This document shows positions 1-8,137 of a DNA stretch of 33,818 nt, one piece after another. The notes beneath the pieces were generated by a model. It searched no databases. It was not told where the DNA came from and saw only the letters and a list, made by a program, of their open reading frames with translations. The number at the start of each line of letters is the position of its first letter. The stretch's first letter is position 1. Source of the stretch: a bacterium CPR1. GTDB taxonomy: Bacteria > Vulcanimicrobiota > Xenobia > Xenobiales > QWHO01. A program made the translations under genes and the position numbers. The stretch spans positions 1 through 33,818 of the forward strand of contig QWHO01000007.1 of NCBI GenBank assembly GCA_021404945.1, read 5' to 3'.

Positions 1-410
1 GGGCCATCAAGCTGGTCGACTTCGGGATCGCCCGGGCGATGAGCACGGGCAAGGCGGGCGACACCACCGCCTACGGCACTCCCGGCTACGCGCCTCCCGA
101 GCAGTACATGGGCAGGGCCGTGCCTCAGTCCGATCTTTACGCCCTCGGAGCTACCCTGTACCAACTCCTCACCCGGGTCGAGCCCAGGCCCTTCGACTTC
201 GAGCACCGCCCCGCTCGCAGCGTCAATCCGGATATCTCGCCTGGCATGGGTGATCTGCTCGATCATCTGCTGGCGGTGGAGCCGGCCGACCGCCCCGCCA
301 CCGCGCGCGAGGTGCAGGAGCGTTTGCTCTCGCTGGCCGGTCAGACCCGCACCTGGGTCTCCAAAGCGATGTCCCGCCTGGGTCACTGGGTGAATCGCCG
401 CCAGGCCTGA
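1..410 (+). CDS. Serine/threonine protein kinase, C-terminal part (5' partial)
   Basis: The reading frame is open from base 3, so the gene begins outside the window. The visible 135 residues are the C-lobe of a Hanks-type kinase. The Mg-binding DFG motif is at visible residues 6-8 (VDFGIAR), followed by an activation segment, the GTPGYAPPEQ motif (APE equivalent) and the SDLYALGATLYQLLT helix. The arginine that closes the kinase fold is in the ADRPATAREV segment. After the fold only about 30 residues remain, with no membrane helix or sensor domain, so the visible end looks soluble unless the missing N-terminal part holds a membrane segment. accC starts 35 bases downstream on the same strand. 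Substrate is unknown. Confidence 0.93.
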   Translation, partial: AIKLVDFGIARAMSTGKAGDTTAYGTPGYAPPEQYMGRAVPQSDLYALGATLYQLLTRVEPRPFDFEHRPARSVNPDISPGMGDLLDHLLAVEPADRPATAREVQERLLSLAGQTRTWVSKAMSRLGHWVNRRQA

Positions 411-445
411 AGGAAAGCCCGCCCCGACGCAAAATTGCGCGGCTT

Positions 446-1864
446 ATGTTCAAGCGTGTGCTGGTCGCCAACCGGGGCGAGATCGCCGTCCGCATTCTGC
501 GCGCCTGTCGCGAATTGGGGGTAGAGACGGCCCTGATCTGCGCCGAGGTCGACCGCGACTCGCTGCCCGCCCGCATGGCCGACCAGGTCCTGGTTCTGCG
601 CGACCTGGCCGGTCGCCAGGCCTACCTGGACATCCCTCGCATCGTGGAGGCGGGACGGTCGGCTGGGGCCAAGGCGGTGCACCCGGGCTACGGCTTCTTG
701 TCAGAGAACGCCGCCTTCAGCCGGGCCTGCGCCGAGGCCGGGCTGGTCTTCGTGGGCCCCGGTCCGGAAGCCATCACCGCCCTGGGCGATAAAACCGAGG
801 CCCGAAAGCTGATGTCCGAGGCCGGTTTGCCCGTTGTGCCGGGCACGGTGGAGCCGGTGGCCGATGTCGAGGAGGCCCTGCGCGAAGCCGAGCGCATCGG
901 CTACCCGGTGCTGATCAAGGCAGCCGGTGGGGGAGGGGGGCGCGGCATGCGAAAGTGCGCCGACCGCTCCGAGCTCGAACGCAGCTTCGCCCAGGCAGCC
1001 AGCGAGTCGCAAGCTGCCTTCGGATCTTCGCGGCTCTTCCTCGAGCGCTACCTCGAGCAGCCTCGCCACATCGAAGTGCAGGTGCTGGCCGACCAGCACG
1101 GCCAGGCGGTTCACCTCTTCGAGCGCGAGTGCTCGATCCAGCGTCGCTTCCAGAAGATGCTCGAGGAGGCCCCCTCCCCCTTCCTGGATGAGGGTCTGCG
1201 ACGCACCATGGGTGAAGCGGCCGTGCGAGGAGCGCTCAAGGCTGGCTATGCGGGTGCCTGCACGTTCGAATTCCTGGTGGACAAAAACCGGAGCTTTTAC
1301 TTCCTCGAGGTCAACACGCGCCTGCAGGTCGAGCATCCGGTGAGCGAGCTGATCACCGGGGTGGACCTGGTGCTCGAGCAACTGCGCATCGCAGCCGGCG
1401 AGCCCCTCGCGCTCAAGCAAGAGGAGATCAGGCTGCACGGCTGGTCCATCGAGTGCCGCATCACCTGCGAAGACCCCTACCACGGTTTTCGGCCCGATCC
1501 CGGGCCGATCCAGGCTGTCCACCTGCCAGCCGGACCGGGGGGGCGGGTGGATTCCCATCTCTATCCCCAGGCCTGCCGGCGCATGCTGGCGGCCCTGGAT
1601 GAGATGGTCGTGGCCGGCGTGAGCACCTCGATCCCCTTCCACCGGGCCCTGCTCGAGCACCCCGAGTTCCGCCGCGGCAACCTCTCCACCCACTTCCTGG
1701 CCGAGCACCTGGGCGATCTCAAGCCTGTCTTCAGCGACGAAGAGCGCGAGCTGGCCGCTCTGGCCGCCGCCCTGAGCCTGCACCGCCAGGGCGGCGACCG
1801 TCGGGCCGAGCTGGTGGCCCGCAGCCAGGAAGAGGCAGCCCTGTGGCGGCTGGCGGCCCGATGA
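446..1864 (+). CDS. accC: Biotin carboxylase (acetyl-CoA carboxylase AccC-type) with an internal in-frame gap
   Basis: An ATP-grasp biotin carboxylase, the enzyme that carboxylates biotin on BCCP using ATP and bicarbonate; 472 residues. The N-terminal fold starts MFKRVLVANRGEIAVR. The glycine-rich ATP loop (KAAGGGGGRGM) lies at about residues 158-168, and the catalytic core EVNTRLQVEHPVSE is complete. The family arginine is kept in GGRVDSH. Directly after SHLY (residue 373) the protein jumps to ACRRMLAALDEMVV. The roughly 23-residue family segment containing the PPYYDS-LxAKL motif is absent, yet the frame is intact. About 50 extra residues follow the usual C-terminus, so total length hides the loss. 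No carboxyltransferase or BCCP gene is in view, so it could serve acetyl-, propionyl- or another acyl-CoA carboxylase. Catalytic competence is doubtful unless the gap is a sequencing artefact. Its stop overlaps the next start as ATGA. Confidence 0.9.
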   Translation: MFKRVLVANRGEIAVRILRACRELGVETALICAEVDRDSLPARMADQVLVLRDLAGRQAYLDIPRIVEAGRSAGAKAVHPGYGFLSENAAFSRACAEAGLVFVGPGPEAITALGDKTEARKLMSEAGLPVVPGTVEPVADVEEALREAERIGYPVLIKAAGGGGGRGMRKCADRSELERSFAQAASESQAAFGSSRLFLERYLEQPRHIEVQVLADQHGQAVHLFERECSIQRRFQKMLEEAPSPFLDEGLRRTMGEAAVRGALKAGYAGACTFEFLVDKNRSFYFLEVNTRLQVEHPVSELITGVDLVLEQLRIAAGEPLALKQEEIRLHGWSIECRITCEDPYHGFRPDPGPIQAVHLPAGPGGRVDSHLYPQACRRMLAALDEMVVAGVSTSIPFHRALLEHPEFRRGNLSTHFLAEHLGDLKPVFSDEERELAALAAALSLHRQGGDRRAELVARSQEEAALWRLAAR

Positions 1865-2691
1865 GGCTGGTTACGTTTCACAGCCAGGGTCGCTCGGCCC
1901 CGGGCCGCCTGGAAGGCGACGAGGTGGTGGATCTCTCTCAGGACGGACGCTTCGCCGATCTGCGCGAGCTGGTGGCGGCCATGCCTCCGGCCCGCATCGC
2001 CACGCTGGAAGGCCCGCGACGAACGCTCTCGTCGGTGCGACTTTTGGCCCCGGTCCCGCGTCCGCCCAAGTTCGTGGCCGTGGGCCTGAACTATCGCGAC
2101 CACGCCCTGGAGCAGAACAAGCAGCCCCCCGATTTCCCGATGTTCTTTGCCAAGGCGCGCAACTCGGTGGTGGGCCAGGGCGACCGCATCGAGCTGCCCC
2201 GCGGCCGCATGGAGATCGACGTGGAGGTCGAGCTGGGCGTGGTGTTCGCGCTCCCCGGTGGCAGCCTCTCGGCCGAGAATGCCCTCGAGCACGTGCTGGG
2301 ATTCACCATCGTCAACGACGTCTCCGACCGCCAGGCCCAGCGCGAGGACAAGCAGTTCTACCGGGCCAAGTCGTTTCGCTCCTTCGGGCCCATGGGCCCG
2401 GTGGTGGTGACCCCCGACGAGCTCGACCATCGCGACGCTCCCCTGCGGTTGTGGCGCAACGGCCAGCTGCAGCAGGAGTCGCGCACCAGCGAGCTGATCT
2501 TCTCGGTGGAGAAACTCATCGAGCTGCTCTCCGCCGCCCAGGACCTCGAGCCCGGCGACGTGCTGGCCACCGGCACTCCGGGCGGGGTGGGAGTGTTCCG
2601 CAACCCCCCGGTGTTCTTGCAGGACGGCGACGTGATCGAGTGCGAGATCGAGGGCATCGGGCGGCTGCGCAATCCGGTGGTGCGGGCCTGA
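1861..2691 (+). CDS. Fumarylacetoacetate hydrolase (FAH) family protein
   Basis: A 276-residue protein of the FAH superfamily, whose members hydrolyse or decarboxylate beta-diketo acids and related acylpyruvates with a divalent metal. Visible family marks are VGLNYRDHALE, the metal-ligand run EIDVEVELGVVF, GFTIVNDVSDR, and the closing LATGTPGGVG signature with an acidic strand after it. I chose the ATG at 1861, which overlaps the accC stop in an ATGA arrangement, over a GTG-type start 18 bases upstream, because the N-terminus MRLVTFHSQG matches the family and the overlap implies translational coupling. The exact substrate cannot be read from sequence; FAH-like acylpyruvase or oxaloacetate tautomerase/decarboxylase activity are options. 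Confidence 0.92.
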   Translation: MRLVTFHSQGRSAPGRLEGDEVVDLSQDGRFADLRELVAAMPPARIATLEGPRRTLSSVRLLAPVPRPPKFVAVGLNYRDHALEQNKQPPDFPMFFAKARNSVVGQGDRIELPRGRMEIDVEVELGVVFALPGGSLSAENALEHVLGFTIVNDVSDRQAQREDKQFYRAKSFRSFGPMGPVVVTPDELDHRDAPLRLWRNGQLQQESRTSELIFSVEKLIELLSAAQDLEPGDVLATGTPGGVGVFRNPPVFLQDGDVIECEIEGIGRLRNPVVRA

Positions 2692-2712
2692 AGGCCTCCT
2701 TGACACGTATCG

Positions 2713-2943
2713 GTGCAGAAGACGCTGACCATGACGCTGGATGAGCAGGCTGACCAGGGGCTTCATGGGGTGATCGGGCGCGGGAAGATCGGCCAGTTCA
2801 TCGAGAGGCTGGTCCGGCCCCACGTCACCGAGGCCGGTCTCGAAGCCAGCTATCAGGCCCTGGCAGCGGACGAGCAGTCCGATCTCGAGGCTGCCGAATG
2901 GCCTCAGGGCGTCGGGAGCGATGTGGCACGCCTGCTCGGATGA
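2713..2943 (+). CDS. MazE-like antitoxin of a mazEF-type module
   Basis: A 76-residue protein starting at GTG. It has the pattern of a well-known antitoxin group that precedes MazF/PemK toxins: a short beta strand KTLTMTLDEQ, then GLHGVIGRGKIGQFIERLVRPHV, then an acidic C-terminal helix (AADEQSDLEAAEW) that would bind the toxin. The N-terminal strand-helix resembles a ribbon-helix-helix DNA-binding unit, so autoregulation is likely by analogy. The stop overlaps an ATG at 2940 (ATGA), exactly where the toxin gene should start, but that toxin is broken by frameshifts (next entry). The last residues (SDVARLLG) differ from the usual ending, so this gene may also be drifting. No clear Shine-Dalgarno is visible before the GTG. 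Confidence 0.72.
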   Translation: MQKTLTMTLDEQADQGLHGVIGRGKIGQFIERLVRPHVTEAGLEASYQALAADEQSDLEAAEWPQGVGSDVARLLG

Positions 2944-3035
2944 ACAGGCGAGGTCTGGTGGGTCGACTTTGACCCTCCGTGGTGGGAGGCGAGGCAACCA
3001 GAGTGCGACCCGCCGTGATTGTAAGAGAGGTCATC
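2940..3035 (+). pseudogene. mazF/pemK-type mRNA interferase remnant, frameshifted and truncated
   Basis: The ATG at 2940 overlaps the antitoxin stop. Conceptual translation in the frame of bases 2947-2973 gives GEVWWVDFD, the hallmark N-terminus of MazF/PemK endoribonucleases. Shifting frame at the CCC run near 2973-2976 gives PSVVGGEATRVRPAVIV up to about 3023, the continuation of the same conserved block. At least two frameshifts are needed, one between 2940 and 2947 and one at 2973-2976. After about 3030 no toxin similarity remains, although a full toxin would need about 200 more bases. The toxin is therefore dead, unless both indels are sequencing errors, which the missing C-terminal part argues against. 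Confidence 0.75.
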
Positions 3036-3262
3036 TTGGAGGGAGTTCAACTCTACCTGGAGCGCGCGAGCGTTCGGCAGGAGTTTCGCCTCCGTGAAAG
3101 CCTTCACAGATCGATTTGAAGCGCTTTTCGGACCATTGTTCGGCAGGTTTTCGTTTCCGCCGGAAACAAGCTTGGGTTCGCCTTCTGGGTCCTTTGGACC
3201 ACTCAGGGAACGGGCCACTCAGGGGAAGGACCGGAAACGGACCCTTTGGAAACTCCCTTCTT
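3036..3262. other. Gap without a recognisable gene
   Basis: About 230 bases between the toxin remnant and the next small gene. An open frame of 128 codons crosses the region on the plus strand, but its product has no recognisable domain and its second half overlaps the signal-peptide gene in another frame. The sequence holds a short tandem motif (CCACTCAGGG, twice within 3195-3225) and a loose inverted pair GGGTCC/GGACCC around 3188-3245. It is probably degraded former toxin DNA plus the promoter area for the downstream genes, though no good -35/-10 pair is visible. Confidence 0.4.
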
Positions 3263-3412
3263 ATGCTGCGCCTTCTCCTGTTGATTCTTCTGATGCTGCC
3301 CGCTCTGGCCGAGGATCCGCCCAACCCTCAGGTGGCGGTGCTCGATCCGACGACCGGCAAGGCGTTGGGGCACTGGCGACTACTGGGGCCGGAACAGCCA
3401 GCTGGGGCCTGA
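3263..3412 (+). CDS. Small secreted peptide of unknown function
   Basis: A 49-residue protein starting at ATG. The N-terminus MLRLLLLILLMLPALA is a textbook signal peptide with a probable cut after PALA, leaving a 33-residue mature peptide that begins EDPPNP and contains VAVLDPTTGKALGHW. The same LLPALA cleavage region occurs in the secreted protein at 17714-18160, which supports this being a real export signal in this organism. It may be a truncated remnant of a larger exported protein, since the mature part ends abruptly in a proline/alanine-rich tail. glnS follows 64 bases downstream. No function is recognised. Confidence 0.5.
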   Translation: MLRLLLLILLMLPALAEDPPNPQVAVLDPTTGKALGHWRLLGPEQPAGA

Positions 3413-3476
3413 GCCAGAGTATTGAAGCCGCCGGTCTGAGCAGGGGGAATAGCCCACGGCTTGAATTTCCAGCGCT

Positions 3477-5186
3477 ATGACCGTCGAGACCACCACTCCC
3501 ACCAACTTTATCAAGAGCATCATCGAGGAAGACCTGCGCAGCGGCAAGCACAAGACCGTCATCACGCGCTTTCCTCCCGAGCCCAACGGCTATCTCCACA
3601 TCGGGCACGCCAAGGCCATCTGCATCAACTTCGGCCTGGCGAAAGAGTTCGGGGGGCGCTGCAACATGCGCTTCGACGATACCAACCCGGCCAAGGAGGA
3701 GACCGAGTTCGTCAACTCCATCCAGAACGACATTCGCTGGCTGGGGTTCGAATGGGGCGAACATCTCTATTTCTGCTCGGACTACTTCGAGCGCTTCTAC
3801 GAGATGGCCGAGCACCTGATCAAGACCGGCAAAGCCTACGTCGAGGACCTGACCGCCGAGGAGATCCGCGAGCATCGCGGCACCCTCACCGAGCCGGGCA
3901 AGAACAGCCCTCATCGCGACCGCGGCGTGGAGGAGAACCTGGACCTGTTCCGCCGCATGCGAGCCGGCGAGTTTCCCGATGGGGCACGGGTGCTGCGGGC
4001 CAAGATCGACATGGCCTCGCCCAACATGAATATGCGCGACCCCACGCTTTATCGCATCCGACGGGCGCATCACCATCGCACCGGCGACGACTGGTGCATC
4101 TACCCCATGTATGACTACTCCCACCCCATCAACGACGCCCTGGAAGGGGTGACCCACTCGCTCTGCTCGCTCGAGTTCGAGAACCACCGCCCGCTCTACG
4201 ACTGGGTGCTGGACAACGTGCCCGTGCCCTGTCATCCCCAGCAGATCGAGTTCGCTCGCCTCAATCTCACCTACACCGTGATGAGCAAGCGCAAGCTGCT
4301 CGAGCTGGTGACCACGAAGACGGTGCGCGGCTGGGACGACCCTCGCATGCCCACTCTGGCCGGCTTCCGGCGCAAGGGCTACACCCCCGAGTCGATTCGC
4401 GACTTCATCGAGACGGTGGGGGTGGGCAAGGCCGACGCCTGGATCGACCCCAGCATCCTCGAGGACGCCTTGCGCAACGACCTCAACCCCAAAGCCCCTC
4501 GCATGATGGCGGTGATGCGCCCGCTCAAGCTGGTGATCACCAACTGGCCCGAAGACCAGGTGGAGGAGGTGGAGGTGCCCTGCTTCCCCGACGACGCCCT
4601 GGAGCTTCGCACCGAGCGCGGGCTGGGCGCGCCCGAGCCGGCCAGCCGCAAGGTGCCCTTCGGGCGTGAGATCTATATCGAGCAGGACGACTTCATGCTC
4701 GATCCGCCCAAGAAGTTCTTCCGCCTCAAGCCGGGAGGCGAGGTGCGCCTGCGCCGCGCCTACATCGTCAAGTGCGAGAGCGTGGTGCAGGACGACGAGG
4801 GCCGGGTGGTGGAGGTGCACTGCACCTACGATCCCGAAACCCGAGGCGGCAACACGCCCGACGGGCGCAAGGTGCAGGGCACCCTGCACTGGGCCAGCGC
4901 TCGTCACGGAGTCCAGGCTGAGATTCGACTGTACGAGCCGCTTTTCAGCGTGGAGCGGCCCGACGCCGAGAAACGCGACTACCGTGAGCTGATCAACCCC
5001 GACTCGCTGACCGTGCTGCAGGGCGTGGTGGAGCCGGGTCTGGGCCAGGCGAAGGTGGGCGAGCGCTTCCAGTTCGAGCGCCAGGGCTACTTCATGGTGG
5101 ATTCGGACAGCAGCACCGCTGGCAAGCAAGTCTTCAACCGCATCGCTCCCCTGCGCTCGGGATGGGCCAAACAAGCCGGCAAGTAA
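3477..5186 (+). CDS. glnS: Glutaminyl-tRNA synthetase
   Basis: A class I aminoacyl-tRNA synthetase that charges tRNA-Gln with glutamine; 569 residues, the usual length for bacterial GlnRS. The ATP-binding HIGH motif is at residues 41-44 within [14 protein letters not shown], and the KMSKS-equivalent loop is VMSKRK with MSK at 269-271. The GlnRS/GluRS-specific run [11 protein letters not shown] and the block [25 protein letters not shown] are both present, the latter typical of GlnRS rather than GluRS. The C-terminal beta-barrel anticodon-binding domain covers about residues 340-560. Having GlnRS means the organism can make Gln-tRNA directly. The end of the gene overlaps the likely start of the phosphatase gene downstream by 25 bases. 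Confidence 0.97.
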   Translation: MTVETTTPTNFIKSIIEEDLRSGKHKTVITRFPPEPNGYLHIGHAKAICINFGLAKEFGGRCNMRFDDTNPAKEETEFVNSIQNDIRWLGFEWGEHLYFCSDYFERFYEMAEHLIKTGKAYVEDLTAEEIREHRGTLTEPGKNSPHRDRGVEENLDLFRRMRAGEFPDGARVLRAKIDMASPNMNMRDPTLYRIRRAHHHRTGDDWCIYPMYDYSHPINDALEGVTHSLCSLEFENHRPLYDWVLDNVPVPCHPQQIEFARLNLTYTVMSKRKLLELVTTKTVRGWDDPRMPTLAGFRRKGYTPESIRDFIETVGVGKADAWIDPSILEDALRNDLNPKAPRMMAVMRPLKLVITNWPEDQVEEVEVPCFPDDALELRTERGLGAPEPASRKVPFGREIYIEQDDFMLDPPKKFFRLKPGGEVRLRRAYIVKCESVVQDDEGRVVEVHCTYDPETRGGNTPDGRKVQGTLHWASARHGVQAEIRLYEPLFSVERPDAEKRDYRELINPDSLTVLQGVVEPGLGQAKVGERFQFERQGYFMVDSDSSTAGKQVFNRIAPLRSGWAKQAGK

Positions 5187-6517
5187 GCGGCAGCGGCCGG
5201 CCCTGGCTGGGGGGAGCCCGGCCAGGGCTTCGCTTTCTGATCCGGGTAGCCGGCTTGTTGCTGGTGCTCGGCCTGGGCGTGCGCCTGGCCAGGGCCGAAG
5301 AGCCCCCGCTGGTCATCCTGGGCCCGGCTACCAGCGACTCGGTCGTGCTGTGGGTGCAGACCGACCGGCCCGGTCCGATCGAGCTGCGTTATCACCAGCA
5401 TCCCCGCGGAGATCGTGTGGCCCTGGCCAGCGGGCGAGCCAGGTCCGAGAGCCACCTGATCGAGCGCCTGTACCTGACCGGCCTGGAGCCGGGTAGTCGG
5501 TACTGCGGGACTCTCTGGTTCGAGGGACGCCCCGTCCCGGTGACGTTCCAGACGGTGCCCCCCGAGCCGCGCGACATCACCATCGCCTTCGGCTCCTGCG
5601 TCTATGTCAACGATCCCGCCATCCCGAAAGGCGAAAACGGCGGCGAGTACGAGATCTTCGATCACATCGCCAGGGATGCGCCCGACCTGATGCTCTGGCT
5701 GGGCGACAACGTCTACTATCGCCCCGGCGACTGGGACTCGGCCGAGGCGATGCGGGAACGGACCCGCAAAGACCGCCTGCGCCTGCCAAACCTGTGGCCG
5801 CTCTTTGCTAACACTCAGAACTACGCCATCTGGGACGATCACGACTTCGGTCCCAATAACGCTGACTCGAGCTTCCCCCAGAAGGGCGAGGCCCTGGAGG
5901 TCTTCCGCCAGGTTTGGCCGGGGGGCACTTACGGGCAGGATCAGATCCCCGGCGCCTTTTACCGGTTCAGCTGGGCCGACGTCGACTTTTTCATGCTCGA
6001 CGATCGCTACTACCGTTCAAAAGAAGTGATGTACGGGCCGGCTCAGATGGCCTGGCTCAAGCAGCAGCTCGAGAGCTCGCAAGCCCCCTTCAAAATGGTG
6101 GTTGGGGGCTGCCAGATGCTCAACCCGGTGGCCCCCTACGAGGCCTGGGCTGTCTATCCGCGCGAGCGTCAGGAGTTGCTCGACTTCATCGAGCAAGAGC
6201 GGATCGAGGGAGTGGTCTTCCTGAGCGGCGACCGGCATTGCGCCGAGTTGATCCGCCTGCATCCGAAGGGGGGCTATCCGCTCTACGAGTTTACCTCCAG
6301 CCCGCTCACGTCGTCGCTGCATGCGATGACGGACAAGGAGAAGGATAACCCCGCCCGGGTACCCGGCAGCTGGTTCAGCGACCGGCGCAACTACGGCCTG
6401 GCCCGGGTCAGTGGCCCCAGCGGGCAGCGGCTGTTGACCCTCGAGTGCAAGGATTCGAAAGGGCAGCTGGTCTGGACCCTCCAGCTCAGGGAGCGCGACC
6501 TTCGCTTCAGCCCGTGA
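5162..6517 (+). CDS. Exported PhoD-like alkaline phosphatase/metallophosphoesterase
   Basis: A 451-residue exported phosphatase of the PhoD family, which uses Fe/Ca or similar metals to hydrolyse phosphodiesters or monoesters outside the membrane. An N-terminal basic stretch and the hydrophobic run [15 protein letters not shown] end in ARAEE, a probable signal peptide. A fibronectin-like N-terminal domain (about residues 45-135) precedes the catalytic domain that starts at ITIAFGSC. Metal-ligand motifs are WLGDNVYY (about residue 180), [12 protein letters not shown] (about 224) and [11 protein letters not shown] (about 354). The ATG at 5162 lies inside the end of glnS; no better start precedes the signal peptide. 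Its 3' end overlaps the convergent kinase gene by 11 bases. The true substrate is unknown. Confidence 0.9.
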   Translation: MGQTSRQVSGSGRPWLGGARPGLRFLIRVAGLLLVLGLGVRLARAEEPPLVILGPATSDSVVLWVQTDRPGPIELRYHQHPRGDRVALASGRARSESHLIERLYLTGLEPGSRYCGTLWFEGRPVPVTFQTVPPEPRDITIAFGSCVYVNDPAIPKGENGGEYEIFDHIARDAPDLMLWLGDNVYYRPGDWDSAEAMRERTRKDRLRLPNLWPLFANTQNYAIWDDHDFGPNNADSSFPQKGEALEVFRQVWPGGTYGQDQIPGAFYRFSWADVDFFMLDDRYYRSKEVMYGPAQMAWLKQQLESSQAPFKMVVGGCQMLNPVAPYEAWAVYPRERQELLDFIEQERIEGVVFLSGDRHCAELIRLHPKGGYPLYEFTSSPLTSSLHAMTDKEKDNPARVPGSWFSDRRNYGLARVSGPSGQRLLTLECKDSKGQLVWTLQLRERDLRFSP

Positions 6518-8093
6518 GCGGCTTGAAGTTGCCCGTGGGCTTGAAGCGATCGACGTCGCACTTGAAGCCTTTGGGGAGCTTCTCGAACATCTCACGCAGC
6601 TGCAGGGCTTTCTGCCCGTCGATCTCCTCGAGCAGCCGGTTCAGGTTCTCGATGGTGGCATTCTTTTGCATGTTCTTGCGGGCGGTGAGCAGCTCTTGCT
6701 GCAGCTGCTCGCCCAGGGGCGAGCCTCTGGTGGCTCGCCCGCGCGACAGCTCCACCAGATCGCGGGTCAGGTTGCGCCAGTAGCCCGCAGCATAGCGGGG
6801 CGTCGTGCCCAGGCGGGCGGCCTCTTGCTGGCTCAGCACGGCCAGCAGCAGCGGCGCGCGGTAATTATCGCCGTCGCGGTGGCTGTAGAAGAGCACCGTC
6901 TCATCCAGGCCGGCCTTCTTGTCCACGTAGCGAGCGATGCGAAAGCCCTCGGGCTCGAGCTTGAAGACCCCGCAGGTGGGGCATTGCTCGTGATAGAGCC
7001 GGTTCAACCGGCCGGCCAGCGCTATGGCGCGCTCCTGAGCTTTCTGGCCGAAGGCGGCCTGGACCCGAAACAGGCCGATATCCTCGCCCAGAGTGACCAC
7101 GGCCGAGTCCTTCTCCTCACGAACACCGAAGACGTTGCCCCGAAGGCCGGTATCGTGGGCGTGGCCGTGCGAGTCGCCGCCCGAGCGTGTCCAGGCCAGC
7201 GCGGCCACGATGGTGACCACCACCAGCACGAGAGCAGCGGCGATCTTGCCACGCGTGGGCGGGCGAGTGGCAACCGGTGCCGGAGGAGCTGGCACGGCTT
7301 TCTTGCCCCCCAGTGCCGCCCGCATCTCGGCCATGCTCTGGTAGCGGTCAGCCGGCTCGAAAGCAGTAGCCTTGAGCAGCACCGCCTCCAGCTCTTTTGA
7401 GACGGCCGGGTTGAGCTTGCGAATAGGCGGAAACTGGAACGGCATCTCCAGGCGATAGTCAGGGCCGGCCAGCAGGTCGTGCATGGTCGCGCCCAGCGAG
7501 AACACGTCCGAGCGGGCGTCGGTCTCGGCCGCTCCGAAGTGCTCGGGAGAGGCGGTGAAGAAGCTGCCCAGCGCCTCGGTGTCTTCGCTGCGGTCGCCCT
7601 TGTGCAGGCGGGCGATGCCGAAGTCGATCATCCGGATCCTGTCCCCGCTGAGCATCACGTTGGCCGGCTTGAGGTCTCGGTAGACAATGGGGGGGGACTG
7701 CTGGTGCAGATACTCCAGCACGTCGCACAACTGCAGTCCCCAGTCACGCACCTCGGCCTCGCTCGGAAGGCGCGACTGCTTGACCTCTTCCAGGGTGATC
7801 CCGTCGATGAGCTCCTGCACCATGTAGTAGAACCCGGCTTCTTCGAAGAGGTTGACGAAGCGCACGATGCCGGGATGCCGGAGGCGCTCGAGCAAGCCCT
7901 TCTCCTGGGTCAGGGCCAACACCTGAGCCGGCTCGCTGGCGGGGGCTTCCTTGAGGATGTAGCTCTTGTCGTCTTTACGCCCGTGGTAGACGGCGCTCAT
8001 GCCTCCCATTGCCCTGTAGGTGACGGTGTACCCCCGCACCACGGCTCCATCGGGCAGGATCGACTTCCCCTGGGGATTGCTGACACGGGCCAT
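6507..8093 (-). CDS. Transmembrane Ser/Thr protein kinase with an uncharacterised extracytoplasmic domain
   Basis: A 528-residue kinase. The nucleotide loop is at about 29-36 (MGGMSAVY), the ATP-anchoring lysine is K48 (YILKEA), the catalytic loop is VYRDLKPANV with YRD at 138-140 (Tyr replaces the usual His), and DFG is at 157-159. After a Pro-rich linker one membrane helix lies at about 284-301, so about 225 residues face outward. The outer part begins with a His/Gly/Asp stretch (GDSHGHAHD) and holds a segment around AGRLNRLYHEQCPTCGV, then RLGTTPRYAAGYWRNLTRDLVELSRG. I do not recognise this sensor. The ATG at 8093 was preferred over an upstream GTG-type start at 8174, which would overlap the acetyltransferase gene. 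It lies 44 bases behind that gene and is probably co-transcribed. Confidence 0.92.
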   Translation of the reverse strand: MARVSNPQGKSILPDGAVVRGYTVTYRAMGGMSAVYHGRKDDKSYILKEAPASEPAQVLALTQEKGLLERLRHPGIVRFVNLFEEAGFYYMVQELIDGITLEEVKQSRLPSEAEVRDWGLQLCDVLEYLHQQSPPIVYRDLKPANVMLSGDRIRMIDFGIARLHKGDRSEDTEALGSFFTASPEHFGAAETDARSDVFSLGATMHDLLAGPDYRLEMPFQFPPIRKLNPAVSKELEAVLLKATAFEPADRYQSMAEMRAALGGKKAVPAPPAPVATRPPTRGKIAAALVLVVVTIVAALAWTRSGGDSHGHAHDTGLRGNVFGVREEKDSAVVTLGEDIGLFRVQAAFGQKAQERAIALAGRLNRLYHEQCPTCGVFKLEPEGFRIARYVDKKAGLDETVLFYSHRDGDNYRAPLLLAVLSQQEAARLGTTPRYAAGYWRNLTRDLVELSRGRATRGSPLGEQLQQELLTARKNMQKNATIENLNRLLEEIDGQKALQLREMFEKLPKGFKCDVDRFKPTGNFKPLTG

Positions 8094-8137
8094 CGCAGGA
8101 ATGGGGTTCTCTCCCTCGGGCCAGGCCCCTGTCAGCT

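Noticed and set aside
2700-2723. TTGACA before the antitoxin gene as a promoter
   Set aside because: The -10 position falls within the coding start and shows no match.
1561-2997. Long minus-strand open frame opposite accC and the FAH gene
   Set aside because: No recognisable domains; it is the antisense shadow of two clear genes in GC-rich DNA.
3261-5174. 637-codon minus-strand open frame
   Set aside because: Lies wholly opposite glnS and the small secreted gene; its composition (His/Val/Leu/Gly-rich) is typical of antisense translation.
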